Assembly (NCBI RefSeq): GCF_900099835.1
Contig: NZ_FNKP01000001.1
Span: 744,001-808,000 of the forward strand
Reading direction: 5' to 3'
Source of the DNA: Paraburkholderia fungorum
Lineage (GTDB): Bacteria > Pseudomonadota > Gammaproteobacteria > Burkholderiales > Burkholderiaceae
Length of the DNA: 64,000 nucleotides
The position numbers were made by a program, and so were the translations under genes. The notes beneath the pieces were generated by a model. That model was given only the letters and a program-made list of their open reading frames with translations. It made no database searches and had not been told where the DNA came from. Below are positions 28,136 to 36,575 of the stretch, in pieces; the stretch's first letter is position 1, and each line of letters starts with the position of its first letter.

Positions 28136-28153
28136 TTAGAAACCGGTTTCTAA
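28136..28153. promoter_or_regulatory. Perfect 18-bp palindrome, probable TetR/PsrA-type operator
   Basis: TTAGAAACCGGTTTCTAA is a perfect inverted repeat 87 bp before the TetR gene. Its core GAAAC-CG-GTTTC agrees with the published PsrA recognition pattern (G/C)AAAC-N2-4-GTTT(G/C). PsrA is a TetR-family regulator of beta-oxidation. Autoregulation, and control of the downstream fatty-acid genes, is inferred. Confidence 0.65.
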
Positions 28154-28240
28154 TAAAGTCCTTGTTTCGCGGACGGCAGCACTCAATAATAGTACGGCCG
28201 TTCGATTTTCTTTCGGTCTCATTAGAACGGTAAAACAGCT

Positions 28241-28840
28241 ATGCGAAAAGGCGAACAAACACGAGTCGCGATTCTTGAAGCGGCACTCGATCTGGCAAGC
28301 CGCGACGGACTGGAAGGTCTGACGATCGGCCTGCTGGCCGAGCGCATGCAGATGAGCAAGAGTGGTGTGTTCGCGCATTTCGGGTCGCGCGAAGATTTGC
28401 AGGTCGAAGTCGTGCGCGAATATCACCGTCGTTTTGAAGAAGAGGTGTTTTTCCCGAGTTTGCGCGAGCCTCGTGGCTTGCCGCGTTTGCGCGCCATGAT
28501 TTCACGCTGGATCGAGAAACGCATTCAGGAAGTGACCACTGGGTGCATCTATATCAGCGGCGCGGTCGAATACGACGACCGTGCAGACAGCCAGGTGCGT
28601 GAGCAACTGGTGTCGAGCGTGACGATCTGGCGAGCGGCGCTCAATCGCGCGATTTCGCAGGCAATGGAAGAAGGGCATCTGCGCGCCGACACCGATCCGC
28701 AGTTGATGCTGTTCGAACTGTATAGCTTCACGCTCGGTCTGCATCATGACGCACGTTTCCTGCACTTGCCGGACGCCGTGCGCCTCACGTGGGCCGCGCT
28801 GGAAAAATTGATTGTTTCGTATCAAAGCGAAAGCCGTTAG
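28241..28840 (+). CDS. TetR/AcrR-family regulator, likely of fatty-acid degradation
   Basis: A 199-residue TetR protein. The DNA-binding helices cover about residues 5-55 (TRVAILEAALDLASRDG, then LAERMQMSKSGVFAHFGSREDL). The C-terminal ligand domain is of ordinary length. It is followed 101 bp downstream by an acyl-CoA dehydrogenase gene and three more beta-oxidation genes. By analogy with PsrA/FadR-type regulators it probably responds to long-chain acyl-CoA or fatty acid. The start codon at 28241 is preceded by an A-rich stretch rather than a strong ribosome binding site. Confidence 0.9.
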   Translation: MRKGEQTRVAILEAALDLASRDGLEGLTIGLLAERMQMSKSGVFAHFGSREDLQVEVVREYHRRFEEEVFFPSLREPRGLPRLRAMISRWIEKRIQEVTTGCIYISGAVEYDDRADSQVREQLVSSVTIWRAALNRAISQAMEEGHLRADTDPQLMLFELYSFTLGLHHDARFLHLPDAVRLTWAALEKLIVSYQSESR

Positions 28841-28941
28841 CAGCGTCGTCGGGAACCTACACGGATTCGGCGGCATAGAAAGTTCCGATCCACGGACTCA
28901 GCTAACAGCCTGGCTTCTTGTCAAACTTGGGAGAGAGAGTC

Positions 28942-30729
28942 ATGGGACAGTACGCCGCGCCGCTGCGCGACATGCAATTCGTGTTGCACGAACTGCTTAA
29001 CGTCGAAGCCGAAATCAAGCAGATGCCAAAGCACGCTGATCTCGACGCCGACACGATCAACGCCGTGCTCGAAGAAGCTGGCAAGTTCTGCTCCGAAGTG
29101 CTGTTCCCGCTCAACCATAGCGGTGACCAGGAAGGCTGCACGTACGTCGGCGACGGCGTCGTGACCACGCCGAAGGGCTTCAAGGAAGCGTATCAGCAGT
29201 ATGTGGAAGCCGGCTGGCCCGCCTTGGGCTGCGACCCGGAATACGGTGGCCAGGGCCTGCCCGCATTCGTCAACAACGCGCTGTACGAGATGCTGAACTC
29301 GGCCAACCAGGCGTGGACGATGTACCCCGGTTTGTCGCACGGCGCGTACGAATGTCTGCACGCGCACGGCACGCCCGAGTTGCAGAAAGCGTATCTGCCG
29401 AAGCTGGTGGCGGGTGTCTGGACCGGCACGATGTGTCTGACCGAGCCGCATTGCGGCACCGACCTCGGCATCCTGCGCACCAAGGCCGAACCGAATAGCG
29501 ACGGCTCGTACGCGATCAGCGGCACGAAGATTTTCATCTCCAGCGGCGAACACGATCTCGCTGAAAATATCGTTCACCTGGTGCTCGCGCGTCTGCCGGG
29601 CGCACCGAACGGTACGAAGGGCATTTCGCTGTTCATCGTGCCGAAGTTCGTCCCGAACGAAGCGGGCGAGCCGGGCGAGCGCAACGGCGTGAAGTGCGGT
29701 TCCATCGAACACAAGATGGGCATTCACGGCAACGCAACCTGCGTGATCAATCTCGACAACGCGAAGGGCTGGCTCGTCGGCGAGCCGAACAAGGGCCTCA
29801 ACGCGATGTTCGTGATGATGAATGCCGCGCGTCTGGGCGTCGGCATGCAGAGCCTGGGTCTGACGGAAGTCGCGTATCAGAACTCGCTCACGTACGCGAA
29901 AGAGCGTCTGCAAATGCGTTCGCTGACCGGCCCGAAGGCACCGGAAAAAGCCGCCGATCCGATCATCGTGCACCCCGACGTGCGCCGCATGCTGCTCACG
30001 CAAAAGGCCTATGCCGAAGGCGCGCGCGCGTTCTCGTACTGGTCCGCGCTGCATATCGACAAAGAGTTGTCGCACGCCGACGAATCGGCGCGTAAGGAAG
30101 CCGCCGACCTCGTCGCGCTGCTCACGCCGATCCTGAAAGCGTTCCTGTCGGACAACGCGTTCGAAGGCACCAATCACGCGATGCAGATTTACGGCGGCCA
30201 CGGCTTCATCGCCGAGTGGGGCATGGAGCAGTACGTGCGCGACGCGCGTATCAACATGATCTACGAAGGCACCAACGCGATTCAGGCGCTCGACCTGCTG
30301 GGCCGCAAGATCCTCGGCGACATGGGCGCGAAGATGAAGAAGTTCGGCAAGCTGGTGACGGATTTCGTCGAAGCTGAAGGCATCAAGCCGGAAATGCAGG
30401 AGTTCGTGAACCCGCTCGCGGACATCGGCGACAAGGTGCAGAAGCTGACGATGGAAATCGGCATGAAGGCCATGCAGAACCCGGACGAAGTCGGCGCCGC
30501 TGCCGTGCCGTATCTGCGTACCGTTGGCCATCTCGTTTTCTCGTACTTCTGGGCCCGCATGGCACGCATCGCGCTGGACAAGGAAGCATCGGGCGATCCG
30601 TTCTACAAGGCGAAGCTCGCCACCGCACGTTTCTACTTCGCGAAGCTGCTGCCGGAAACGGCAATGACGATCCGTCAGGCACGCGCGGGTTCGAAGTCGA
30701 TGATGGACGTCGAAGAGTCGCTGTTCTAA
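28942..30729 (+). CDS. Acyl-CoA dehydrogenase (long form, DmdC-like C-terminal domain)
   Basis: A 595-residue FAD enzyme predicted to catalyse the first oxidation of acyl-CoA. It shows the FAD/substrate block MCLTEPHCGTDLGILRTKA, the YGGHGFIAEWGMEQYVRDARI segment and the IYEGTNAIQALDLLGRK block conserved in the family. At about 595 residues it has the extra C-terminal domain found in DmdC-like members, compared with roughly 380 residues for classical enzymes. GGGAGAGAG lies before the ATG at 28942. First structural gene of the beta-oxidation cluster. Confidence 0.9.
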   Translation: MGQYAAPLRDMQFVLHELLNVEAEIKQMPKHADLDADTINAVLEEAGKFCSEVLFPLNHSGDQEGCTYVGDGVVTTPKGFKEAYQQYVEAGWPALGCDPEYGGQGLPAFVNNALYEMLNSANQAWTMYPGLSHGAYECLHAHGTPELQKAYLPKLVAGVWTGTMCLTEPHCGTDLGILRTKAEPNSDGSYAISGTKIFISSGEHDLAENIVHLVLARLPGAPNGTKGISLFIVPKFVPNEAGEPGERNGVKCGSIEHKMGIHGNATCVINLDNAKGWLVGEPNKGLNAMFVMMNAARLGVGMQSLGLTEVAYQNSLTYAKERLQMRSLTGPKAPEKAADPIIVHPDVRRMLLTQKAYAEGARAFSYWSALHIDKELSHADESARKEAADLVALLTPILKAFLSDNAFEGTNHAMQIYGGHGFIAEWGMEQYVRDARINMIYEGTNAIQALDLLGRKILGDMGAKMKKFGKLVTDFVEAEGIKPEMQEFVNPLADIGDKVQKLTMEIGMKAMQNPDEVGAAAVPYLRTVGHLVFSYFWARMARIALDKEASGDPFYKAKLATARFYFAKLLPETAMTIRQARAGSKSMMDVEESLF

Positions 30730-30749
30730 GCGAACGCACAACATCGAGG

Positions 30750-30782
30750 CAGACGCCGCGCGCGACAAAGCGGCGGCGTCTG
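30750..30782 (+). other. Hairpin between acyl-CoA dehydrogenase and fadN-like gene
   Basis: CAGACGCCGC (30750-30759) pairs with GCGGCGTCTG (30773-30782). There is no T-run, so it is more likely an mRNA stability or partial termination element than a full terminator. Confidence 0.4.
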
Positions 30783-30819
30783 GTTTCAGTCAGCCTCAAA
30801 GCCAGCCTCAAGACACACA

Positions 30820-30846
30820 TCGCGAAGCGTTCAAGAAGCTTCGCGA
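30820..30846 (+). other. Second hairpin just upstream of the fadN-like ribosome binding site
   Basis: A perfect 9-bp stem, TCGCGAAGC (30820-30828) with GCTTCGCGA (30838-30846), lies 17 nt before the GGAGGA that serves the GTG start at 30875. Confidence 0.4.
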
Positions 30847-30874
30847 CATCCGCATAACTCCCCGGAGGAACGAC

Positions 30875-33310
30875 GTGAGCAATCTGATCATTCGCAAGGT
30901 AGCCGTGCTCGGCGCCGGCGTGATGGGCGCGCAGATCGCCGCGCACCTGATCAACGCCAAGGTGCCCGTACTGCTGTTCGATCTGCCCGCTAAAGAAGGC
31001 CCGAAGAACGCGATCGCGCTGAAGGCGATCGAGAATCTGAAGAAGCTGTCGCCCGCGCCGTTCGGCGTGAAGGACGACGCGCAATACATCCAGCCCGCCA
31101 ATTACGACGACGACATCGCGAAGCTCGCCGAGTGCGACGTCGTGATCGAAGCGATCGCCGAACGGATGGACTGGAAGCACGACCTGTACAAGAAGGTCGC
31201 GCCGCACCTCGCACCGAACGCGATTTTCGCGACCAACACGTCGGGTCTGTCGATCACGGCGCTGTCCGAAGGTTTCCCGGATGAACTGAAGGCGCGCTTT
31301 TGCGGCGTGCACTTCTTCAATCCGCCGCGCTACATGCATCTGGTCGAACTGATCCCGACCGCGACGACGCGCCCCGAGATTCTCGATCAGCTCGAATCGT
31401 TCCTGACGAGCGTGGTCGGCAAGGGCGTCGTGCGTGCAAAAGACACGCCGAACTTCATCGCTAACCGTGTCGGTATTTTCTCGATCCTCGCCGTCATTAC
31501 CGAAGCCGCGAAGTTTGGTCTGCGTTTCGACGAAGTGGACGACCTGACCGGCTCGCGTCTGGGTCGCGCGAAATCGGCGACGTTCCGTACCGCCGACGTG
31601 GTCGGTCTCGACACGATGGCGCACGTCATCAAGACGATGCAGGACACGCTGAAGGACGACCCGTTCTTCCCGGTCTACGAAACGCCGGCTGTGCTGGCCG
31701 AACTGGTGAAGAAGGGCGCGCTCGGTCAGAAGACCGGCGGTGGCTTCTACAAGAAGGAAGGCAAGGCGATCAAGGTGCTCGACCCGAAGACGGGCGAGTA
31801 CGTCGATGGCGGCGCGAAGGCGGACGAGCTGGTTGGCCGCATCCTGAAACGTCCGGCGGCAGAGCGTCTGAAGCTGCTGCGCGAATCGGAGCATCCGCAG
31901 GCGCAGTTCCTGTGGGCGATTTTCCGCGACGTGTATCACTACATCGGCGTGCATCTGGAATCGATCGCCGACAACGCGCGTGACGTCGATCTGGCTATCC
32001 GCTGGGGCTTCGGCTGGAACGAAGGTCCGTTCGAAGGCTGGCAGACGGCGGGCTGGAAGCAGGTCGCGGAATGGGTGCAGGAAGACATCGCGGCGGGCAA
32101 GGCGCTGTCGAACGTGCCGTTGCCGTCGTGGGTGCTCGAAGGCGTGGTCGCCGAGAAGGGCGGCGTGCATACGAACGAAGGTTCGTGGTCACCCGCTTCG
32201 AAGTCGTTCGTGCCGCGCTCGTCGCTGTCCGTCTACGACAAACAGGTGTTCCGCGCGCCGCTGGTCGGCGAGACGTCGGCCGATCCGAAAACCTACGGCA
32301 AGACGCTGTTCGAAACCGACGCCGTGCGTGCATGGGTCGACGATCGCGCGGGCGAGAACGACGTGCTGATCGTGTCGTTCAAAAGCAAGATGAACACGAT
32401 CGGACCGTCGGTGATCGACGGTCTGACGCAAGCCATCGAACTGGCCGAGAAGGATTACAAGGGCCTCGTCGTGTGGCAGCCGACTTCGCTGAAGCTCGGC
32501 ACGCCGGGCGGTCCGTTCTCGGCAGGCGCCAACCTCGAAGAGGCGATGCCCGCGTTCATGATGGGCGGCGCTAAGGGCATCGAGCCGTTCGTGAAGAAGT
32601 TCCAGCAAGGCATGTTGCGCGTGAAGTACGCAAGCGTGCCGGTGATCTCGGCAGTGTCGGGCATTGCGCTCGGCGGCGGCTGCGAACTGGCGTTGCATAG
32701 CGCGAAGCGGGTCGCGCACATCGAGAGCTATATGGGTCTCGTCGAAGTCGGCGTGGGTCTGGTGCCGGCGGGCGGCGGTCTGAAGGAAGCGGCGCTGCGC
32801 GCAGCGGAAGCCGCGACGCAAGTCGGCGCGACGACCGATCTGCTGAAGTTCGTGCAGAAGTCGTTTGAGAATGCAGCGATGGCGAAGGTGTCGGCTTCCG
32901 CACTCGACGCGCGCACGATGGGTTATCTGAAGCCGTCGGACACGATCGTGTTCAACGTGTTCGAACTGCTCGACGTCGCGAAGAAGGAAGCGCGTGCGCT
33001 GACCGCGGCGGGTTACCGTCCGCCGCTGCGCGTGACGCAGGTGCCGGTGGCTGGCCGCTCGGCGATTTCGACGATCAAGGCGTCGCTCGTGAACATGCGC
33101 GATGGCCGCTTCATCAGCGAGCACGATTACCTGATCGCCGGCCGGATCGCGGAAGCAGTGTGCGGCGGCGATGTGGAAGCGGGCAGCCTCGTCGACGAAG
33201 AATGGCTGCTGCAACTGGAGCGTCGTGCGTTTGTCGATCTGCTGGGTACGCAGAAGACGCAGGAACGGATCATGGGCATGCTGCAGACCGGCAAGCCGGT
33301 ACGTAACTAA
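30875..33310 (+). CDS. Bifunctional 3-hydroxyacyl-CoA dehydrogenase/enoyl-CoA hydratase (FadN-type domain order)
   Basis: An 811-residue protein for two steps of beta-oxidation. The NAD-binding hydroxyacyl-CoA dehydrogenase domain comes first (GAGVMG at residues 13-18, then FCGVHFFNPPRYMHLVELI). The enoyl-CoA hydratase domain follows at about 500-720 (GGPFSAGANLEEA and SGIALGGGCELALH). This order is opposite to E. coli FadB and matches Bacillus FadN. Translation begins at GTG, with GGAGGA 5 nt upstream. It lies between acyl-CoA dehydrogenase and thiolase genes in the same direction. Confidence 0.92.
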   Translation: MSNLIIRKVAVLGAGVMGAQIAAHLINAKVPVLLFDLPAKEGPKNAIALKAIENLKKLSPAPFGVKDDAQYIQPANYDDDIAKLAECDVVIEAIAERMDWKHDLYKKVAPHLAPNAIFATNTSGLSITALSEGFPDELKARFCGVHFFNPPRYMHLVELIPTATTRPEILDQLESFLTSVVGKGVVRAKDTPNFIANRVGIFSILAVITEAAKFGLRFDEVDDLTGSRLGRAKSATFRTADVVGLDTMAHVIKTMQDTLKDDPFFPVYETPAVLAELVKKGALGQKTGGGFYKKEGKAIKVLDPKTGEYVDGGAKADELVGRILKRPAAERLKLLRESEHPQAQFLWAIFRDVYHYIGVHLESIADNARDVDLAIRWGFGWNEGPFEGWQTAGWKQVAEWVQEDIAAGKALSNVPLPSWVLEGVVAEKGGVHTNEGSWSPASKSFVPRSSLSVYDKQVFRAPLVGETSADPKTYGKTLFETDAVRAWVDDRAGENDVLIVSFKSKMNTIGPSVIDGLTQAIELAEKDYKGLVVWQPTSLKLGTPGGPFSAGANLEEAMPAFMMGGAKGIEPFVKKFQQGMLRVKYASVPVISAVSGIALGGGCELALHSAKRVAHIESYMGLVEVGVGLVPAGGGLKEAALRAAEAATQVGATTDLLKFVQKSFENAAMAKVSASALDARTMGYLKPSDTIVFNVFELLDVAKKEARALTAAGYRPPLRVTQVPVAGRSAISTIKASLVNMRDGRFISEHDYLIAGRIAEAVCGGDVEAGSLVDEEWLLQLERRAFVDLLGTQKTQERIMGMLQTGKPVRN

Positions 33311-33332
33311 AGCGCGGAACGAACGCGATAAA

Positions 33333-33433
33333 ACTGCATGGGGTGGGAGTAAGCGCTAAAGCGCTAACTCCCACCGACCGCGAAAAGACTGCATGGGGTG
33401 GGAATAAGCGCTAAAGCGCTAACTCCCACCGAC
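33333..33433. repeat. Two tandem REP-like palindromes between the fadN-like gene and thiolase
   Basis: Two 46-bp units (33333-33378 and 33388-33433) start 55 bp apart and differ at one base. Each contains 16-nt arms (33342-33357 with 33360-33375, and 33397-33412 with 33415-33430) separated by AA and built around AGCGCT. The arms would fold into very stable hairpins. The thiolase ribosome binding site AAAGGAG follows directly after the second unit. They look like a dispersed repetitive extragenic palindrome of the host genome (inference). Confidence 0.85.
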
Positions 33434-33446
33434 AAAGGAGCCAAAC

Positions 33447-34646
33447 ATGGCAAAGCAATTGCAAGATGCATACATCGTCGCCGCGAGCCGTACGCCGATC
33501 GGCAAGGCGCCGCGCGGGATGTTCAAGAACACGCGCCCCGACGAACTGCTGGTGCACGCAATCAAATCGGCCGTCGCACAAGTGCCGGGCCTCGACACCA
33601 AAGTGATCGAAGACGCGATCATCGGCTGCGCGATTCCGGAAGCGGAACAAGGCCTGAACGTCGCGCGCATGGGCGCGCTGCTCGCCGGCCTGCCGAACAC
33701 GGTCGGCGGCGTCACGGTCAACCGTTTCTGCGCATCGGGCCTCACGGCGCTCGCCATGGCCGCTGACCGCATCCGCGTCGGCGAGTCGGACGCGATGATC
33801 GCCGGCGGCTGCGAATCGATGAGCATGGTGCCGATGATGGGCAACAAGCCGTCGCTGTCGCCGCATATTTTCGATCGCAATGAAGACGTGGGCATCGCGT
33901 ACGGCATGGGCCTGACGGCCGAGAAAGTCGCCGAGCGCTGGAAGATCAGCCGCGAAGCACAAGACGCGTTCTCGGTCGAATCGCACCGCCGCGCCATCGC
34001 CGCGCAGCAAGCGGGCGAGTTCAACGACGAAATCGCCGCGTACACGATCACCGAACGCTTCCCCGACCTCGCCACCGGCGAAGTCCGCGTGAAGACGCGC
34101 GAAGTGTCGCTCGACGAAGGCCCGCGCGCGGAAACGACGCTCGAAGGCCTCGCCAAGCTTCGCACGGTGTTCGCGAACAAGGGCTCGGTCACGGCGGGCA
34201 ACAGCTCGCAGACGTCGGACGGCGCGGGCGCGCTGATCGTCGTGTCGGAGAAGATGCTGAAGGAATTCAACCTGACGCCGCTCGCACGTTTCGTCAGCTT
34301 CGCCGTGCGCGGCGTGCCGCCGGAAATCATGGGCATTGGTCCCAAGGAAGCGATTCCGGCTGCGTTGAAGGCCGCCGGTCTGAAGCTGGACGACCTCGAC
34401 TGGATCGAACTGAACGAAGCATTCGCTGCGCAATCGCTGGCGGTGATTCAGGACCTCGGTCTCGATCCGTCGAAGATCAACCCGCTGGGCGGTGCGATCG
34501 CTCTCGGCCACCCGCTCGGCGCGACGGGCGCGATTCGTGCGTCGACGGTGGTGCACGGTCTGCGTCGCCGTAACTACAAGTACGGCATGGTGACGATGTG
34601 CGTCGGCACGGGCATGGGCGCGGCGGGCATTATCGAGCGTCTGTAA
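33447..34646 (+). CDS. Acetyl-CoA C-acyltransferase (3-ketoacyl-CoA thiolase)
   Basis: A 399-residue thiolase for the final cleavage of beta-oxidation. The nucleophilic cysteine is Cys95 in VNRFCASGLT. NEAFAAQ, GGAIALGHPLGATGA and MCVGTGMGAAG hold the catalytic His and second Cys. The gene has AAAGGAG at an ideal distance and follows the two palindromic repeats. Pairing with the upstream FadN-type enzyme suggests a FadA-like role, though a biosynthetic thiolase cannot be fully excluded. Confidence 0.93.
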   Translation: MAKQLQDAYIVAASRTPIGKAPRGMFKNTRPDELLVHAIKSAVAQVPGLDTKVIEDAIIGCAIPEAEQGLNVARMGALLAGLPNTVGGVTVNRFCASGLTALAMAADRIRVGESDAMIAGGCESMSMVPMMGNKPSLSPHIFDRNEDVGIAYGMGLTAEKVAERWKISREAQDAFSVESHRRAIAAQQAGEFNDEIAAYTITERFPDLATGEVRVKTREVSLDEGPRAETTLEGLAKLRTVFANKGSVTAGNSSQTSDGAGALIVVSEKMLKEFNLTPLARFVSFAVRGVPPEIMGIGPKEAIPAALKAAGLKLDDLDWIELNEAFAAQSLAVIQDLGLDPSKINPLGGAIALGHPLGATGAIRASTVVHGLRRRNYKYGMVTMCVGTGMGAAGIIERL

Positions 34647-34690
34647 TTGTTCACCCCAGGTTCTCGCCATCACGAGTGACGAACCCGATG

Positions 34691-34727
34691 AACGGTTCGC
34701 AGGCTGCCAGGCTTGCGAACCGTTTTT
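34691..34727 (+). terminator. Intrinsic terminator between thiolase and enoyl-CoA hydratase genes
   Basis: AACGGTTCGCA (34691-34701) pairs perfectly with TGCGAACCGTT (34714-34724), followed by TTTTT. It ends about 57 bp before the next start codon, so the hydratase may have its own promoter or depend on read-through. Confidence 0.8.
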
Positions 34728-34783
34728 ACATTTGCATCCACAGGAATTCCCAGCAGGACTACGAGGAGATGAAGGAGATGACG

Positions 34784-35548
34784 ATGGATATCCTGGTCGA
34801 GCGCGCCGACGGCGTGTTGACGATTGCCTTCAACCGGCCCGGCAAGAAAAACGCGATCACGGCCGCGATGTACCAGACGATGGCCGACGCGATGGTCGAA
34901 GCGCACGGCGACGCGTCGGTGCGCGCGATCCTGATTCGCGGCAGCGCAGGCATTTTCAGCGCGGGCAACGATCTCGAAGATTTCATGAAGACGCCGCCGA
35001 TGGGCGAGAACGCACCCGTGTTCCAGTTCCTGCGCGCGCTCGTGTCGGCGGAAAAACCGGTGGTGGCGGCGGTCGCGGGTCCGGCTGTGGGCATCGGCAC
35101 GACCTTGCTGCTGCATTGCGATCTCGTCTACGCGGGCGACAACGCGAGTTTTTCGCTGCCGTTCACGCAACTCGGACTGTGCCCCGAAGCGGCGTCGAGC
35201 CTGCTGTTGCAGCGGGTCGGCGGTTATCAGGCGGCGGCGGAAAAATTGCTGCTCGGCGAAGCATTCGATGCCGCCGAAGCGCAGCGCATGGGCTTCGTGA
35301 ATCGCGTGTTGCCGGCCGGCGAGGTCGATGCGTTTGCCGCTTCGCAGGCTGCGAAGCTCGCAGCGCTGCCCGCGTCGTCGTTGCGCGTGACGAAGAGTCT
35401 GATGAAGCGCGCCAGCCAGCAGGAATTGCAGACGCAGATGTCGGAAGAAGCCGTGCATTTCGGCAAGATGCTGCTCGCGCCGGAAGCGCGCGAGGCGTTC
35501 AAGGCGTTCTTCGAGAAGCGCAAGCCGGATTTCCGGCAATTCGACTGA
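34784..35548 (+). CDS. Enoyl-CoA hydratase/isomerase
   Basis: A 254-residue crotonase-fold protein. The oxyanion-hole segments are IFSAGNDLEDF and AAVAGPAVGIGTTLLLHCD. The C-terminal MLLAPEAREAFKAFFEKRKPDF is typical. Two in-frame ATGs, 34778 and 34784, are possible; AAGGAG is 6 nt before the latter and GAGGAG 9 nt before the former. It follows the beta-oxidation genes but after a strong terminator. The residues do not settle whether it acts as hydratase or isomerase. Confidence 0.9.
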   Translation: MDILVERADGVLTIAFNRPGKKNAITAAMYQTMADAMVEAHGDASVRAILIRGSAGIFSAGNDLEDFMKTPPMGENAPVFQFLRALVSAEKPVVAAVAGPAVGIGTTLLLHCDLVYAGDNASFSLPFTQLGLCPEAASSLLLQRVGGYQAAAEKLLLGEAFDAAEAQRMGFVNRVLPAGEVDAFAASQAAKLAALPASSLRVTKSLMKRASQQELQTQMSEEAVHFGKMLLAPEAREAFKAFFEKRKPDFRQFD

Positions 35549-35565
35549 TCGATTGGATGGCCAGG

Positions 35566-35590
35566 AGCGTCCGGTTCTGCGCTGGACGCT
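35566..35590. terminator. Short hairpin between convergent enoyl-CoA hydratase and fdhD genes
   Basis: AGCGTCC (35566-35572) pairs with GGACGCT (35584-35590) in the 60-bp gap between the two convergent stops. Weak as a terminator because no T-run follows. Confidence 0.3.
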
Positions 35591-35608
35591 TCGCTTCAAC
35601 GCTTCATT

Positions 35609-36445
35609 TCACCGCTGCGGCTGCAAGGTGTCGTAGTCGACGTAGCCGTTTTCGCGGCAGAAGCTCACCAGCCGCACGCCCGCGTTGCGGGCAATCGTAA
35701 TCGCCAGCGACGACGGCGCCGAAATCGTCGCGACCATCGGCACATCGACGCGCGCAGCCTTGCGCACCAGCTCATAACTCGCGCGGCTCGACAGAAACAC
35801 GAAGCCGTCGCGCGTATCCTCACGATCGAGCACGAGCTGGCCGATCAGCTTGTCGAGCGCATTATGACGGCCGACATCCTCGAACGCGTAACGGATCGCG
35901 CCTGACGCGTCGCACCATGCCGCCGCGTGCAGGCCACCGGTGAGTTTGGTCAGCGCCTGATGCGCGGGCAGTTCACGCGCGGCGCGTGCAATCGCATCGG
36001 GTGCGAGCCGCTGCAAAAAGCCGGTGTCGGGCACCCGCTCCGGTTTCAGATCCAGCAGATCGATACTTTCGATGCCGCACACGCCGCAGCCCGTGCGCCC
36101 CGCGAGCGCCCGGCGCTTCTCCTTCAGCGCGACGAAAGCCTGCTGCACCACCTGCAAGTGCACTTCGGCGTGCGGCAATTCTCCGTCGTCGTGTAATTCG
36201 ACTTCAATATCCTGAATGTCGCTGCCGCGTTCGACGATCCCTTCCGAGATCGCGAAACCTACCGCGAACGCTTCCAGATCGCGCGGCGTGCACATCATCA
36301 CCGCATGCGAAATGCCGTTGAAGACGAGCGCGACCGGCCATTCCTGGCCGACGTGATCGGTGACGGATTCGACCGCCGCGCCGCGATGCCGGTGCACCTG
36401 GCGCTCCACTGCGCCGGGTTGTCCGGCGGTGTCCAGTTCGTTCAA
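35609..36445 (-). CDS. fdhD: Formate dehydrogenase accessory sulfurtransferase
   Basis: A 278-residue FdhD protein, which transfers sulfur from IscS to the molybdenum cofactor of formate dehydrogenase. The catalytic CxxC is in RTGCGVCGIES. Other family blocks are VALVFNGISHAVMMCTPRDLEAFAVGFA and ALDKLIGQLVLD. The C-terminal FLSSRASYELVRKAARVDVPMVATISAPSS region fits as well. No formate dehydrogenase genes are in the window, so its client must be elsewhere. It diverges from a nitrate-reductase-associated gene. Confidence 0.94.
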   Translation of the reverse strand: MNELDTAGQPGAVERQVHRHRGAAVESVTDHVGQEWPVALVFNGISHAVMMCTPRDLEAFAVGFAISEGIVERGSDIQDIEVELHDDGELPHAEVHLQVVQQAFVALKEKRRALAGRTGCGVCGIESIDLLDLKPERVPDTGFLQRLAPDAIARAARELPAHQALTKLTGGLHAAAWCDASGAIRYAFEDVGRHNALDKLIGQLVLDREDTRDGFVFLSSRASYELVRKAARVDVPMVATISAPSSLAITIARNAGVRLVSFCRENGYVDYDTLQPQR

Positions 36446-36575
36446 GCTGCTTTACTCCTTTGGATGCCGCACGCGCGCAGGCGGTTGCCGTAGCGGGCCG
36501 CCGTCGCGCGAATAAGGTTCTAAAATACCTCAAGCTGGGCTTGCACGCTGCCCGCCATCCACGAGGAATACTGTC

